A DNA stretch of 64,000 bases, from the NCBI RefSeq assembly GCF_020524355.2, contig NZ_CP129019.1, positions 4,586,001 to 4,650,000 on the forward strand. Direction: 5' to 3'. Below, in pieces: positions 28,796-44,546 of the stretch. Below the pieces are notes generated by a model. It ran no database searches, was not told the DNA's origin, and was given only the letters and a program-made list of their open reading frames with translations. Each line of letters starts with the position of its first letter. Positions within the stretch are counted from its first letter, which is position 1. Source of the DNA: Mesobacillus subterraneus (GTDB lineage Bacteria > Bacillota > Bacilli > Bacillales > Cytobacillaceae). The position numbers and the translations under genes are program-made.

Positions 28796-30038
28796 GTGAA
28801 GCACTTGTCAGAGCAGGACAGCCAAGTTTATGCTGCAATGCAGGATGAATTGAAGCGCCAGCGTACGAAAATCGAATTGATCGCATCAGAGAACTTTGTC
28901 AGTGAAGCCGTAATGGAAGCGCAGGGGTCTGTACTTACGAATAAGTACGCAGAAGGCTATCCGGGACGACGTTATTATGGCGGATGCGAATACGTCGATG
29001 TTGTTGAAAACATTGCCCGCGACCGCGCGAAGGAAATCTTCGGTGCAGAGCATGTCAATGTCCAGCCGCATTCTGGAGCGCAAGCCAATATGGCTGTTTA
29101 TTTTACAATCCTCGAGCATGGAGATACTGTGCTTGGGATGAATCTTTCCCACGGCGGACACTTGACGCACGGAAGCCCGGTTAACTTCAGCGGCGTCCAG
29201 TATAATTTCGTTGAGTATGGTGTTGATGAAGATACTCATACAATCAATTATGATGTCGTACTGGAAAAAGCCCGCGAGCATAAGCCGAAGCTGATCGTTG
29301 CCGGAGCAAGTGCTTATCCGAGAGCGATCGACTTCAAGCGTTTCCGTGAAATCGCTGATGAAGTCGGCGCATACTTGATGGTCGATATGGCTCATATCGC
29401 TGGTCTTGTTGCAGCTGGCCTGCACCAGAATCCAGTGCCATACGCTGACTTTGTGACAACGACTACTCATAAAACACTTCGCGGCCCGCGCGGCGGAATG
29501 ATTCTCTGCAAAGAAGAATTCGCGAAGAAAATCGATAAATCCATCTTCCCTGGAATCCAGGGCGGGGCCGCTTATGCACGTGATCGCTGCTAAAGCAGTA
29601 GCATTCGGCGAAGCGCTACAGGATTCTTTTAAAGAATACGCCCAGAATATCATTTCGAATGCCAACCGCCTTGCAGTAGGTTTGAATAAAGAAGGCATCG
29701 CTCTTGTATCCGGCGGAACGGACAACCATTTGCTGTTGGTTGACCTGCGTTCACTTGGCCTGACTGGGAAAATTGCTGAAAAGGTGCTGGATGATATCGG
29801 CATCACCGTCAATAAAAACACGATTCCATTCGATCCGGAAAGCCCATTCGTCACTAGCGGCATCCGCATCGGTACAGCTGCTGTCACAAGCCGCGGCTTC
29901 GGTCACGACGAGATGGACAAAATCGCTTCAATCATTGCCTTCACATTGAAAAATTACGAAGACGAGGCGAAGCTGGAAGAAGCAAGCAAACGCGTCGAAG
30001 ATTTGACAAGCAAGTTCGAACTATATCCTGAAAGATAA
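28796..30038 (+). pseudogene. glyA: serine hydroxymethyltransferase, frame broken once
   Basis: PLP enzyme that makes glycine and methylene-tetrahydrofolate from serine. The first part (28796-29593 frame) runs to FPGIQGG and includes the PLP lysine in [14 protein letters not shown]. The rest ([16 protein letters not shown] onward) is in the next frame. Removing one G of the run gggg at 29564-29567 restores [16 protein letters not shown] and a protein of about 413 residues, the normal length. GTG 28796 follows agggggaa. The gene is a key C1 source, so a sequencing insertion is more likely than loss. A strong terminator follows. Confidence 0.95.
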
Positions 30039-30050
30039 GATTTTACCCGG

Positions 30051-30080
30051 CGGCCCTACATGAATGAGGGCCGTTTTTTT
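30051..30080 (+). terminator. terminator after glyA
   Basis: Stem cggccct / agggccg with a 9-base loop and seven T. Confidence 0.88.
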
Positions 30081-30106
30081 CGGGAAAAATCATTACAATA
30101 TAGCGG

Positions 30107-30135
30107 TTGCTTGTACAGTAGTTTTTCTGTAAAAT
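30107..30135 (+). promoter_or_regulatory. sigma-A promoter for upp-mnaA
   Basis: TTGCTT (30107-30112), exact 17 bp spacer, TAAAAT (30130-30135), about 82 bases before the upp start. Confidence 0.65.
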
Positions 30136-30216
30136 TATACGAAGTGTGATTCAACAGATCTTACATAAAACAGACAGGTGTTCACAACTCATTTACCTTT
30201 AAAAGGAGCGATACAC

Positions 30217-30847
30217 ATGGCAAAAGTATACGTATTTGACCATCCATTGATCCAGCATAAACTTACTTATATCCGCGAAAAAAAGCACAGGCACGAAGGA
30301 GTTCCGCGAGCTTGTAGACGAAGTCGCAACGCTGATGGCGTTCGAAATCACGCGTGACATGCCGCTTGAGGAAATTGAAATTGAAACACCAGTCGAAAAG
30401 ACAAAATCAAAAGTACTTTCAGGTAAAAAGCTCGGCATTATCCCGATTCTTCGTGCAGGAATCGGAATGGTTGACGGGATCCTGAAATTGATCCCGGCAG
30501 CAAAGGTTGGACATATCGGACTATACCGTGATCCAGAAACATTACTGCCGGTTGAATACTATGTGAAACTTCCAAGTGACGTCGAAGAGCGCGATTTCAT
30601 CGTCGTTGACCCTATGCTTGCGACAGGCGGATCTGCAGTCGAAGCGATCAACTCTCTCAAAAAGCGCGGCGCCAAGCACATCAAGTTCATGTGTTTGATT
30701 GCGGCTCCAGAAGGCGTTGAAACGGTAAAAGAAGCACACCCAGATGTGGATATTTACATCGCTGCACTCGATGAAAAGCTGAATGACCACGGATATATCG
30801 TACCTGGATTGGGAGATGCAGGAGACCGTTTATTTGGTACAAAATAA
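30217..30847 (+). pseudogene. upp: uracil phosphoribosyltransferase, frame broken once near the N terminus
   Basis: Salvages uracil to UMP with PRPP. ATG 30217 (after aaaggagcg) gives [19 protein letters not shown], the standard start; the frame is lost in the run of seven A at 30278-30284. With one A removed the sequence reads [18 protein letters not shown] and joins the long frame that holds the PRPP-binding loop [11 protein letters not shown]. The restored protein has 209 residues, the family length. The intact part alone starts at 30335. mnaA follows after 12 bp. In B. subtilis glyA-upp order is the same. Confidence 0.95.
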
Positions 30848-30859
30848 GGAGTGTTTGAT

Positions 30860-31999
30860 TTGAGTAAGCCAATTAAAGTGATGACGATTTTTGGGACACG
30901 CCCGGAAGCGATCAAAATGGCGCCACTTGTCCTCGAATTACAGAAACACCCTGAACACTTTGAATCAATCGTAACGGTAACCGCCCAGCACCGCCAAATG
31001 CTGGACCAGGTTTTGAATATTTTCAATATCACGCCAGACCATGACCTCAACATCATGAAGGATCGCCAGACATTGATTGATGTAACGACAAGAGGTTTGG
31101 AAGGTCTGGATAAAGTTATGAAGGAAGTCAAGCCGGACATCGTCCTTGTGCATGGAGATACGACAACCACATTTGTGGCAAGCCTAGCGGCGTATTACAA
31201 TCAGATTGTTGTCGGCCATGTCGAGGCGGGCTTGAGAACGTGGAATAAATATTCTCCGTTCCCTGAAGAAATGAACCGTCAGCTGACAGGAGTAATGGCA
31301 GATCTTCATTTTGCCCCAACTTCTAAATCAGCGGCTAATTTGCTGCAGGAAAACAAATCTGAAGAAAACATCTTCGTAACTGGTAACACGGCAATTGATG
31401 CGCTAAAGACAACGGTAAAAGAAACTTATCAGCACGAAGTTCTCGATAAGCTTGGCGACAGCCGCTTGATCCTGATGACGGCACACCGCCGTGAAAACCT
31501 TGGCGAGCCAATGCGCAATATGTTCCGCGCTATCAAGAGAATCGTCGATGAGCAGCGTGATGTACAAGTTGTTTATCCTGTTCACTTAAACCCTGTGGTC
31601 CGTGAACTGGCGGATGAAGTGTTGGGCAATGACCCGCGCATCCATCTGATCGAGCCTCTTGACGTCATTGATTTCCATAACTTCGCGTCACGCGCGCATC
31701 TTATCCTGACTGATTCAGGAGGCGTGCAGGAAGAAGCACCGTCATTAGGTGTGCCAGTACTGGTCCTGCGCGACACAACAGAGCGTCCGGAGGGGATCGA
31801 AGCAGGAACACTGAAGCTTGCTGGTAACGAAGAGCAGCCGATTTACCAAATGGCAACAGAATTGCTGACAGACCAGGAAGCCTATGAAAAAATGGCCAAA
31901 GCATCGAATCCATATGGCGATGGCCGCGCATCCGAACGCATTTGTGAAGCCATTCAATATTACTTCAAACGGACAGAAAATCGACCTGAACAATATTAA
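30860..31999 (+). CDS. mnaA: UDP-N-acetylglucosamine 2-epimerase (non-hydrolysing)
   Basis: Interconverts UDP-GlcNAc and UDP-ManNAc, the precursor of teichoic acid linkage units and other wall glycans. The 379 residues start KVMTIFGTRPEAIKMAPL, the family signature, and carry VHGDTTTTF, GHVEAGLRT and LTDSGGVQEEAP (UDP-binding Glu). Start TTG 30860 lies 9 bases after aaggag; GTG 30851 is too close. It is in an operon with upp. The B. subtilis paralogue at this place is yvyH/mnaA. A terminator and a 21 bp-period array follow. Confidence 0.95.
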   Translation: MSKPIKVMTIFGTRPEAIKMAPLVLELQKHPEHFESIVTVTAQHRQMLDQVLNIFNITPDHDLNIMKDRQTLIDVTTRGLEGLDKVMKEVKPDIVLVHGDTTTTFVASLAAYYNQIVVGHVEAGLRTWNKYSPFPEEMNRQLTGVMADLHFAPTSKSAANLLQENKSEENIFVTGNTAIDALKTTVKETYQHEVLDKLGDSRLILMTAHRRENLGEPMRNMFRAIKRIVDEQRDVQVVYPVHLNPVVRELADEVLGNDPRIHLIEPLDVIDFHNFASRAHLILTDSGGVQEEAPSLGVPVLVLRDTTERPEGIEAGTLKLAGNEEQPIYQMATELLTDQEAYEKMAKASNPYGDGRASERICEAIQYYFKRTENRPEQY

Positions 32000-32010
32000 T
32001 AAGAAGCTTT

Positions 32011-32046
32011 AGACACCCCTTTTTTACAAAAGGGGTGTTTTTTCTC
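32011..32046 (+). terminator. terminator after mnaA
   Basis: Stem acacccctttt / aaaaggggtgt with a 4-base loop and six T. Confidence 0.9.
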
Positions 32047-32153
32047 TGTATGAAGGGTGGATGGAGGTGGCAGAGGGGTGAAATTAGCTTCAAGATCTAG
32101 CTGAGTTATCCAAAGCGCCTCCTGGAAAAGTTTTTAAATCCCTTTAACGAGTT

Positions 32154-32434
32154 AATTGCCCGAAAATCAGTGATATTCTCCTGTTCAATTGCAATAATTG
32201 CCCGGAAAGCATGAATAAATTAGTCTGTAATTACCCAAAATCATCCCGTCGTCCTATGAATGGTAAATTTAAGCTTCATTGCATCCAATTTCACTCTTGA
32301 AATATTTGCTGGGAAAATTTTTAAATTACTAATGTATGATAATTTCGTGAGAAACAGGAAGAATTTCGTACTACTTCTCAATAATTGCACCAAATACATG
32401 CTTAATTGCGTAAGTAAACGGAATAATTGCGTAA
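32154..32434. repeat. 21 bp-period intergenic array, core AATTGC
   Basis: The clear part has cores at 32341, 32362, 32383, 32404 and 32425, each step exactly 21 bp (aatttcgtg, aatttcgta, aattgcacc, aattgcgta, aattgcgta). An older-looking part has aattgccc at 32154 and 32196 (42 bp apart) and aattaccc at 32229. The core is the reverse complement of the GTGCAATTA array at 16.9 kb. The 548 bp gap between mnaA and the protease gene holds only the terminator and this array. Confidence 0.75.
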
Positions 32435-32547
32435 TTATACTTATTTTGGAAAAAGTAAATCTCGTGCCAATCCATAATTTCCAATCTATCACCCTGTATA
32501 CTTACCACCCTAATTCGAAATCCTAACGGAAAAAGGGGGATTTCATC

Positions 32548-34827
32548 TTGCTGAAGGGTTCTTTCTTAATTATTTTTCCGATATTACTGATACTCACTGC
32601 ATTCCAACCGCAAAAACTGGAGCTCCCGCCGATTCCTCAAGAAGATCCCCAAACCGAGAAAATCGCTATCGTGTTAACTGAGCACCAGGTGAATGAACAA
32701 GAAATCCATCATCAGCTGAAAACCCTTAAAAACACAAAGCTTCGCCGCGTCTTCAAGCATGCTGTCAACGGATATTCCGTTAAAGGTCCAATCTCTGAGC
32801 TTGAACAGCTAAAAAAGTCCAATGACATCCAACTGTTATCCGAAGTAAACACATACAAGGTAGAGAATTCAGGGCATCTGCCAAACCGATACAAGCCAAG
32901 CGAGAGCTTTATCGATAATTTTGAGCTGATTGGAACGGAAGCGGTCCGTGGGCTTCTTGATAAAAAAGGCAACCGTCTAACAGGGAAGGGTGTGACAATC
33001 GGGGTAATCGACACGGGGATCGATTATGAGCATCCTGACTTGCGAAGAAGTTTTTCGGGAGGTCATGACCTGGTTGACGGCGATGATGACCCGATGGAAA
33101 CGAAGGGGGCCGGCTTTAGAAGCACCCTGCATGGTACTCATGTAGCAGGTGTAATCGCGGCAAACGGAAGAATGAGAGGGATGGCTCCCGATGCGAAAAT
33201 TGTTGCTTACCGTGCCCTGGGCCCAGGTGGCAGCGGAACAACAGAGCAGGTTATAGCTGCTATCGATGACGCGATAGAAGACAAAGTGGACATTCTGAAT
33301 CTTTCGCTCGGAAATGATGTCAATGGTCCGGACCTTCCTATCAGCTTGGCGCTCAATAAAGCGGTCGATAAAGGAATCGTCGCGGTTACTTCATCCGGGA
33401 ATTCTGGACCGAACCGGTGGACAGTGGGATCACCCGGCACCGCTTCAAAGGCCATTTCGGTTGGCGCGTCGACACCTCCGATGCAGGTGCCGTACTTCAA
33501 TGCCCCGGGAATATCTAAAGAAATACGGCTAGAACTTTTACAGGGTTCGGATAATTGGAATATTACCCAAAGTGAAAATCTTGTTTTTGCAGGGCTGGGA
33601 ACGAAAGAAGAGATGAAAGGTGTAAGGGATAAGCTTGTCCTAGTCGAGAGGGGTAATCTTACTTTTACCGAAAAATCAAAGAATGCATTTGAAGCAGGAG
33701 CAATCGGAGTGATCATCTATAACAACACAAAAGGAACATTCTTTGGGAATCTAGAAGAGAACCTGCCAATTCCGGTGGCTGCAATCAGCAAAGAAGATGG
33801 CTTGGCGCTAAAAAAGCAGCTCAATAAAAACTCCATGCTCATCCGGATGGATTTAATAGAAGAAAAAGATATTCTTGCTGACTTCAGCTCACGCGGTCCG
33901 GTGACCGACACATGGGAAATCAAGCCGGATATCGTCGCGCCTGGCGTTGCAATCAACAGTACGATTCCCGGAGGTTACCTTCCTCTTCAAGGGACGAGCA
34001 TGGCAGCACCTCATATTGCAGGAGCGGCAGCCTTGATCAAGCAGGCCCATCCAGACTGGTCCCCAGCCGAGATCAAGGCGGCAATCATGAATACTGCCAA
34101 GGATATTAGCGACCGTGACGGCAAGCGGTACCGGACTTACGAGCAGGGAGCAGGAAGGATTCAGCTGGAGGAAGCGATCAATACGGAGAGTCTGGTCATT
34201 CCGGGCTCGCTACAATTTGGAAAATTCCAGCTTGCAGATAACATGCATCGTCACAGTGCGAAAATGACAGTCAAAAATACGGGTTCAACCACCAAAACTT
34301 ATTCATTTTCCATTCCAAAAAAAGAACAGGGAATAGAGTGGGAGCTTCCGATGAGCTTTTCGCTAAAGCCGAATGAAGCGAAAAGCTTGGAGGTGGCGAT
34401 GCAAGCCACTCCAGCATTATTGAAAGATAAAATCCATGACGGCAGACTGCTGATGGATGATGGAGAATATATGATAAGGATTCCATACTTGTATGTTCTG
34501 GAAGAACCGGATTACCCGCGGGTGATGGGCTTCGACTTCGCGCCGGCAGATAACGGCGGGGCTTATCGCTATGAAGTCTATTTGCCGGGAGGAGCAGACG
34601 AATTTGGCATCGCGCTTTTTGATCCCGATCAATACCGCTTCGTCGGATTCCTTGATTGGGGAAGAAAGCTGGAAAAGGGCATGGTAGGAAAAGAAATACC
34701 TCTGGAGAAATTGCCCGAGGAAGGAATGTATCTTGCCAAGGTTTTCGCAAAGAAAAAAGGCCGAGAGAGTACAGTAGACGCCATGATTTTTATAGGTAAA
34801 AATACAGGGAATCGGGAGCACGATTGA
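32548..34827 (+). CDS. secreted subtilisin-family (S8) serine protease with PA domain
   Basis: Extracellular protease of 759 residues, resembling B. subtilis Vpr. Order: short hydrophobic N-terminal segment (FLIIFPILLILTAF), an I9-type inhibitor propeptide (about residues 38-105), the catalytic domain with Asp155 (VIDTGIDYEHPDL), His195 (LHGTHVAG), oxyanion Asn285 (SSGNSGP) and Ser484 (QGTSMAAPHIAGAA), an inserted protease-associated domain (about residues 345-435) and a C-terminal beta-rich region. TTG 32548 follows ggggga. No sortase or S-layer anchor is seen. It is not part of the B. subtilis gene order here and is probably a lineage-specific insertion before the atp operon. Confidence 0.92.
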   Translation: MLKGSFLIIFPILLILTAFQPQKLELPPIPQEDPQTEKIAIVLTEHQVNEQEIHHQLKTLKNTKLRRVFKHAVNGYSVKGPISELEQLKKSNDIQLLSEVNTYKVENSGHLPNRYKPSESFIDNFELIGTEAVRGLLDKKGNRLTGKGVTIGVIDTGIDYEHPDLRRSFSGGHDLVDGDDDPMETKGAGFRSTLHGTHVAGVIAANGRMRGMAPDAKIVAYRALGPGGSGTTEQVIAAIDDAIEDKVDILNLSLGNDVNGPDLPISLALNKAVDKGIVAVTSSGNSGPNRWTVGSPGTASKAISVGASTPPMQVPYFNAPGISKEIRLELLQGSDNWNITQSENLVFAGLGTKEEMKGVRDKLVLVERGNLTFTEKSKNAFEAGAIGVIIYNNTKGTFFGNLEENLPIPVAAISKEDGLALKKQLNKNSMLIRMDLIEEKDILADFSSRGPVTDTWEIKPDIVAPGVAINSTIPGGYLPLQGTSMAAPHIAGAAALIKQAHPDWSPAEIKAAIMNTAKDISDRDGKRYRTYEQGAGRIQLEEAINTESLVIPGSLQFGKFQLADNMHRHSAKMTVKNTGSTTKTYSFSIPKKEQGIEWELPMSFSLKPNEAKSLEVAMQATPALLKDKIHDGRLLMDDGEYMIRIPYLYVLEEPDYPRVMGFDFAPADNGGAYRYEVYLPGGADEFGIALFDPDQYRFVGFLDWGRKLEKGMVGKEIPLEKLPEEGMYLAKVFAKKKGRESTVDAMIFIGKNTGNREHD

Positions 34828-34853
34828 AGCAGTGATTTATGGAATGATTTAGG

Positions 34854-34894
34854 GTCGGAAAAAGGTCATTCCTTTCCGGCTCTGAATTTTTTTT
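34854..34894 (+). terminator. terminator after the protease gene
   Basis: Stem cggaaaaagg / cctttccgg with loop tcatt, then eight T after a short gap. Confidence 0.7.
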
Positions 34895-35044
34895 CTAAAG
34901 TTTTATTTTTCTCAAAAACCGGCATGAATGGAAAAAAGCACATTGAAATGACAGGGAAAATAAGCTTTTATAATATAATACTAAAATAGGGTTAATTGTA
35001 TATATTCACAGTGAAAACTTTGTGAATTTTTTCACCCCAATGGA

Positions 35045-35073
35045 TTGACATTGACATTTGCCTATTGTATGCT
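35045..35073 (+). promoter_or_regulatory. sigma-A promoter of the atp operon
   Basis: TTGACA (35045-35050), exact 17 bp spacer, TATGCT (35068-35073). The leader before atpZ is about 125 bases. Confidence 0.75.
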
Positions 35074-35205
35074 TACAAAGGGCATAAAATGATAAGGTTT
35101 TCAATGTTGATATGCAAGCTTTTTTTAGTGAAAATATTGTTTTTTTCTGAAAATGATTTTTCACCCCCTGAAGCTCCCATTCTCAAATGTGAGGATGCGT
35201 TTTTT

Positions 35206-35427
35206 ATGCGCCGAAACAACCGCCACCCTTTACAAGCGATGGCACTCATGTCCGCTATACTATCTCAATTGGTAGGCTCCATTTTAATTGGCATTTTCTC
35301 CGGAAGATGGCTTGATCGTACCCTTGGTGCAGAGCCACTTTTCTTAATATTCGGATTGCTGATCGGATTGGCGGCAGGTGTTTATGCCATGCTCCGCCTC
35401 ATCCAACACTTCTTTTCGGGAGACTAG
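35206..35427 (+). CDS. atpZ: AtpZ/AtpI family protein
   Basis: Small two-helix membrane protein encoded at the head of many F1Fo operons; AtpZ-AtpI pairs are linked to Mg2+/Ca2+ uptake and to c-ring assembly. The 73 residues begin MRRNNRHPLQAMALMSAI with two membrane segments (about 12-33 and 40-64), each carrying Gly-rich patterns and an Arg/Asp pair (GRWLDRTLG) between them. ATG 35206 follows gagga; the frame is open from 35065 through AT-rich leader without a binding site. It is 6 bp before atpI. In B. subtilis this extra gene is absent from the annotated operon. Confidence 0.8.
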   Translation: MRRNNRHPLQAMALMSAILSQLVGSILIGIFSGRWLDRTLGAEPLFLIFGLLIGLAAGVYAMLRLIQHFFSGD

Positions 35428-35433
35428 CCACCT

Positions 35434-35805
35434 ATGGAAATTCAGGACTTGTTTATTCGCCAGCGCAAATACATATTCACCTTGTTGTCTCTATACGTAC
35501 TCGGGTACGGCTTTACAAGCTATCAATCTGTTTTTGCAGGGTTGATCTTTGGTACAAGCCTGAGCCTTTTTAATTTATGGCTGCTTGCGAGGAAGATGAA
35601 CAACTTCGGGGATTCGGTGGTGCAGGGGAAGAAGGTACGCTCTCTCGGCTCGATGTCGAGGCTTGCGACCGGAGCGCTTGCTGTAATCGTTGCGATGGAA
35701 TACCCGGATCGCATTGACCTTGTATTTACGGTTTTGGGATTAATGACAGCCTATATTGTCATTATGATAGATTTTTTTGTCCAGTCTTTTCATTTACGTA
35801 AATAG
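35434..35805 (+). CDS. atpI: ATP synthase subunit I
   Basis: Membrane protein that helps assemble the c-ring of F1Fo ATP synthase. The 123 residues have four predicted membrane helices, as expected, with short loops. ATG 35434 is 6 bp after atpZ. Sequence conservation in this family is low, so the assignment relies on topology, length and its position directly before atpB. Part of the atp operon, read from the promoter at 35045. Confidence 0.85.
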   Translation: MEIQDLFIRQRKYIFTLLSLYVLGYGFTSYQSVFAGLIFGTSLSLFNLWLLARKMNNFGDSVVQGKKVRSLGSMSRLATGALAVIVAMEYPDRIDLVFTVLGLMTAYIVIMIDFFVQSFHLRK

Positions 35806-35826
35806 CGGGGAAGAGAGGTGAATTAA

Positions 35827-36540
<714 letters not shown>

Positions 36541-36596
36541 TATATACCTGTTCATTTAATGGACAAAACTAAAAAAAACATTTTTTCATACATTAA

Positions 36597-36824
<228 letters not shown>

Positions 36825-36842
36825 TACATTATAAGAACTTAA

Positions 36843-36880
36843 GATGGCGAAGATCATTCCGCGCGAACCTTCGCCATTCT
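36843..36880 (+). other. hairpin after atpE
   Basis: Stem atggcgaag / cttcgccat with a 16-base loop and only tctatt after it. It looks like an RNA-stabilising or processing hairpin rather than a terminator. A second hairpin, ggttt-gcc-aaacc, lies near 36905-36918. Confidence 0.6.
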
Positions 36881-37079
36881 ATTATGTAGGCACTGTGCCG
36901 GGAAGGTTTGCCAAACCGGCAGGGGCCGACCTGAATTTGAATGCAAGCAATCGTTTGAAATAAAATCGGGCAAGCCCGCCTTTTGGAAGGGCAGCCTTTA
37001 GCGTTGGCTACTAGTTAGACAGGTGACGCATGTTGGACCTTTTAAAGAGGTTTGGAAGTATAAATTTCACTTCGAGAAA

Positions 37080-38289
<1,210 letters not shown>

Positions 38290-38298
38290 GATTCGTAG

Positions 38299-39824
<1,526 letters not shown>

Positions 39825-39833
39825 TATGAAAGG

Positions 39834-40826
<993 letters not shown>

Positions 40827-40831
40827 ATTTA

Positions 40832-40953
40832 GTGTCTAGCTCCAGCGCCTAGCCCCTCGAGTCGCTTCGGTCCGTCCAATGAAGTCAAAGAGCGACTTCA
40901 CCGGCCGGCCCTCCAGCGCTTGTCGTGGCTGGACAATGCGCTTGCGCATTTCT
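40832..40953. repeat. dispersed repeat, family A copy 5, inside the atp operon
   Basis: Unit from gtctagctccagcgcctagc to aatgcgcttgcgcattt with hairpin gaagtc-aaagagc-gacttc. It begins 6 bp after the atpG stop and ends about 80 bp before atpD. Confidence 0.85.
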
Positions 40954-40959
40954 AAATAA

Positions 40960-42447
<1,488 letters not shown>

Positions 42448-42466
42448 TAACGGACCAGGAGGGTAA

Positions 42467-42877
<411 letters not shown>

Positions 42878-42882
42878 TGACC

Positions 42883-42917
42883 CACACCCTCCGGGACGCC
42901 GGAGGGTGTTTTTATTT
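42883..42917 (+). terminator. terminator of the atp operon
   Basis: Stem acaccctccgg / ccggagggtgt with a short loop and a T-run. Confidence 0.9.
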
Positions 42918-42979
42918 TGGAGAGAGAGGTTCCTGCACTTTCTGCCAAATTAATTGAAAATCTGGTAGCAGATTCCGTT

Positions 42980-43090
42980 TCGCTATAAAAATAAAAATTT
43001 CGCTATTAAATAAGGATTTTCGCTATAATAATCAATTTTTCGCTATTAAAAATAGATTTTCGCTATATAATTATTATTTTCGCTATAAAA
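42980..43090. repeat. 20 bp-period intergenic array, core TCGCTAT (second locus)
   Basis: Six cores at 42980, 43000, 43020, 43040, 43060 and 43080, every step exactly 20 bp. Units alternate between tcgctata and tcgctatta, a 40 bp dimer. Spacers are A/T only apart from a few G. The same core is at 27.3 kb. It begins about 60 bp after the atp terminator. Confidence 0.9.
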
Positions 43091-43576
43091 CATTTTGTAG
43101 ACTAAATTACGGAGTGTTTAATGTGCAATTCAAGTTAATAAAAGAGACTTAGACATCAAAGACCAACTGTTTTATCCAAAAAACACTTATTTGAAGGTCA
43201 ATTCATCAGTCAATTTTCTATTTTTAATCCTAAAAAACTCCTCGCCAGTTAAAATACCCACCAGTTCTCCATGAACTACGACGAAACAGACCTTATAAAT
43301 GTTGATAAACGTCACTGACAACTCAATCCAATATGTATTTAATATAAAATGTAACCGATTGTCTTTTTTTAGGAGCAGCGGGTAACGAAACAGGGGGGCT
43401 GCACACTCCAAGTCGATGCGCTGCCAGGCAATAAAAAGCCTTGTGAAAACAATGCGAATAATTTGTCTTCCAGAAAACTAAGTATGGAAGGGGACGGCTA
43501 TTCCCGGCGTTCAAAAAGATACTATTTTTCTATCAGAACGGCTTGGAAGAAGGTTGCCAGATTGTTCAATGGCTTG
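43091..43576. other. intergenic region without a convincing gene
   Basis: About 490 bp between the array and the nuo promoter. Short open frames exist on both strands (for example 74 codons on the minus strand at 43187-43411) but none has a ribosome-binding site or a family I recognise. It could hold a decayed gene. Confidence 0.45.
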
Positions 43577-43605
43577 TCGACACACTATTGTAACAATGAT
43601 ATAAT
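43577..43605 (+). promoter_or_regulatory. candidate sigma-A promoter of the nuo operon
   Basis: TCGACA (43577-43582), 17 bp spacer, TATAAT (43600-43605), giving a start near 43612 and a leader of about 50 bases. Confidence 0.6.
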
Positions 43606-43629
43606 TGTTATCGGTTACAAGATTAAAAA

Positions 43630-43646
43630 GTGTGAAAATTTCACAA
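43630..43646 (+). promoter_or_regulatory. Rex-like palindrome in the nuo leader
   Basis: TGTGAAAATTTCACA (43631-43645) is a perfect palindrome, followed by A. The Rex (NADH-sensing repressor) operator is TTGTGAAnnnnTTCACAA. Here the arms TGTGAA and TTCACAA are present but the spacer is 3 rather than 4 bases. It lies about +20 to +35 relative to the predicted start, where a repressor could act. Confidence 0.45.
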
Positions 43647-43662
43647 CATTGGAGGGATGGGC

Positions 43663-44040
43663 ATGGAGCAGTTAAATCTATATCAAAATAACTATTTGAT
43701 AGTCTTTGTGTTCCTATGTCTCGGGGTATTGCTTCCAATCGTAGCCTTGTTTGTGGCTAAGCTTCTAAGGCCGAAATACAAGCAGGACGAGCGGAAATAT
43801 ACCACCTACGAGAGCGGGATGGAACCGTTCAGCGATGCGCGGGTCCAGTTTAATGTCCGTTATTATGTTTTTGCTCTTATGTTCGTTATTTTTGATGTAG
43901 AAACAGCGTTTTTGTTTCCATGGGCTGTCGCCTATGAGAAGCTGGGGATCTTTGCATTGATCGAGATGCTGATTTTCGTCGTAATGCTACTCATCGGACT
44001 CATCTACGCATGGAAAAAGAAGGTGCTAAAATGGATTTAA
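43663..44040 (+). CDS. nuoA: NADH-quinone oxidoreductase subunit A
   Basis: Small membrane subunit at the junction of the peripheral and membrane arms of complex I. The 125 residues have three helices and the conserved loop [12 protein letters not shown] with the following [21 protein letters not shown] split as [11 protein letters not shown], the family signature. ATG 43663 is 6 bases after ggaggg; ATG 43657 directly abuts that site. First gene of an eleven-gene operon; it overlaps nuoB by 10 bases. Confidence 0.96.
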   Translation: MEQLNLYQNNYLIVFVFLCLGVLLPIVALFVAKLLRPKYKQDERKYTTYESGMEPFSDARVQFNVRYYVFALMFVIFDVETAFLFPWAVAYEKLGIFALIEMLIFVVMLLIGLIYAWKKKVLKWI

Positions 44041-44543
44041 AATTGGATGATTTATCACCAGCAGAAGCGGCAGAACTCCAAAGAAATGTATTCGTGACAA
44101 CTCTTGAGCAGGTAAAAGGCTGGGCCAGAAGCAATTCGATGTGGCCAATGACTTTCGGTCTAGCGTGCTGCGCGATCGAAATGATGGCATCGAGCTCGGC
44201 TCACTATGACCTTGACCGTTTTGGGACGTTCTACAGGAACTCCCCTCGTCAATCCGATGTCATGATTGTTTCAGGAACTGTAACGAAGAAAATGGCTCCG
44301 ACTGTCCGCAGGCTGTACGACCAGCTGGCAGAACCAAAGTGGGTAATCGCGATGGGTTCATGCGCGACAGCAGGCGGTCCATATGTAAAATCATACTCAG
44401 TTGTAAAAGGTGTCGATCAGATCGTGCCGGTCGATGTTTACATACCGGGTTGCCCGCCGAATCCAGCAGCATTGATTTACGGGATTAATAAATTGAAAGA
44501 GAAAATCCGTTATGAGGCGAAAACCGGGAAGAAGGTGATCTAA
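44031..44543 (+). CDS. nuoB: NADH-quinone oxidoreductase subunit B
   Basis: Carries the terminal 4Fe-4S cluster N2, which hands electrons to quinone. The 170 residues show the cluster cysteines: adjacent pair in [11 protein letters not shown], then [10 protein letters not shown] and [10 protein letters not shown] 44031 (MDLKLDDL) overlaps the end of nuoA and follows gaaggtg; the frame opens at 44010. The next gene nuoC starts 3 bp after the stop. Confidence 0.96.
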   Translation: MDLKLDDLSPAEAAELQRNVFVTTLEQVKGWARSNSMWPMTFGLACCAIEMMASSSAHYDLDRFGTFYRNSPRQSDVMIVSGTVTKKMAPTVRRLYDQLAEPKWVIAMGSCATAGGPYVKSYSVVKGVDQIVPVDVYIPGCPPNPAALIYGINKLKEKIRYEAKTGKKVI

Positions 44544-44546
44544 CCG

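Noticed and set aside
43187..43411. 74-codon minus-strand open frame before nuoA
   Set aside because: No ribosome-binding site and no recognisable domain; a decayed gene cannot be excluded.
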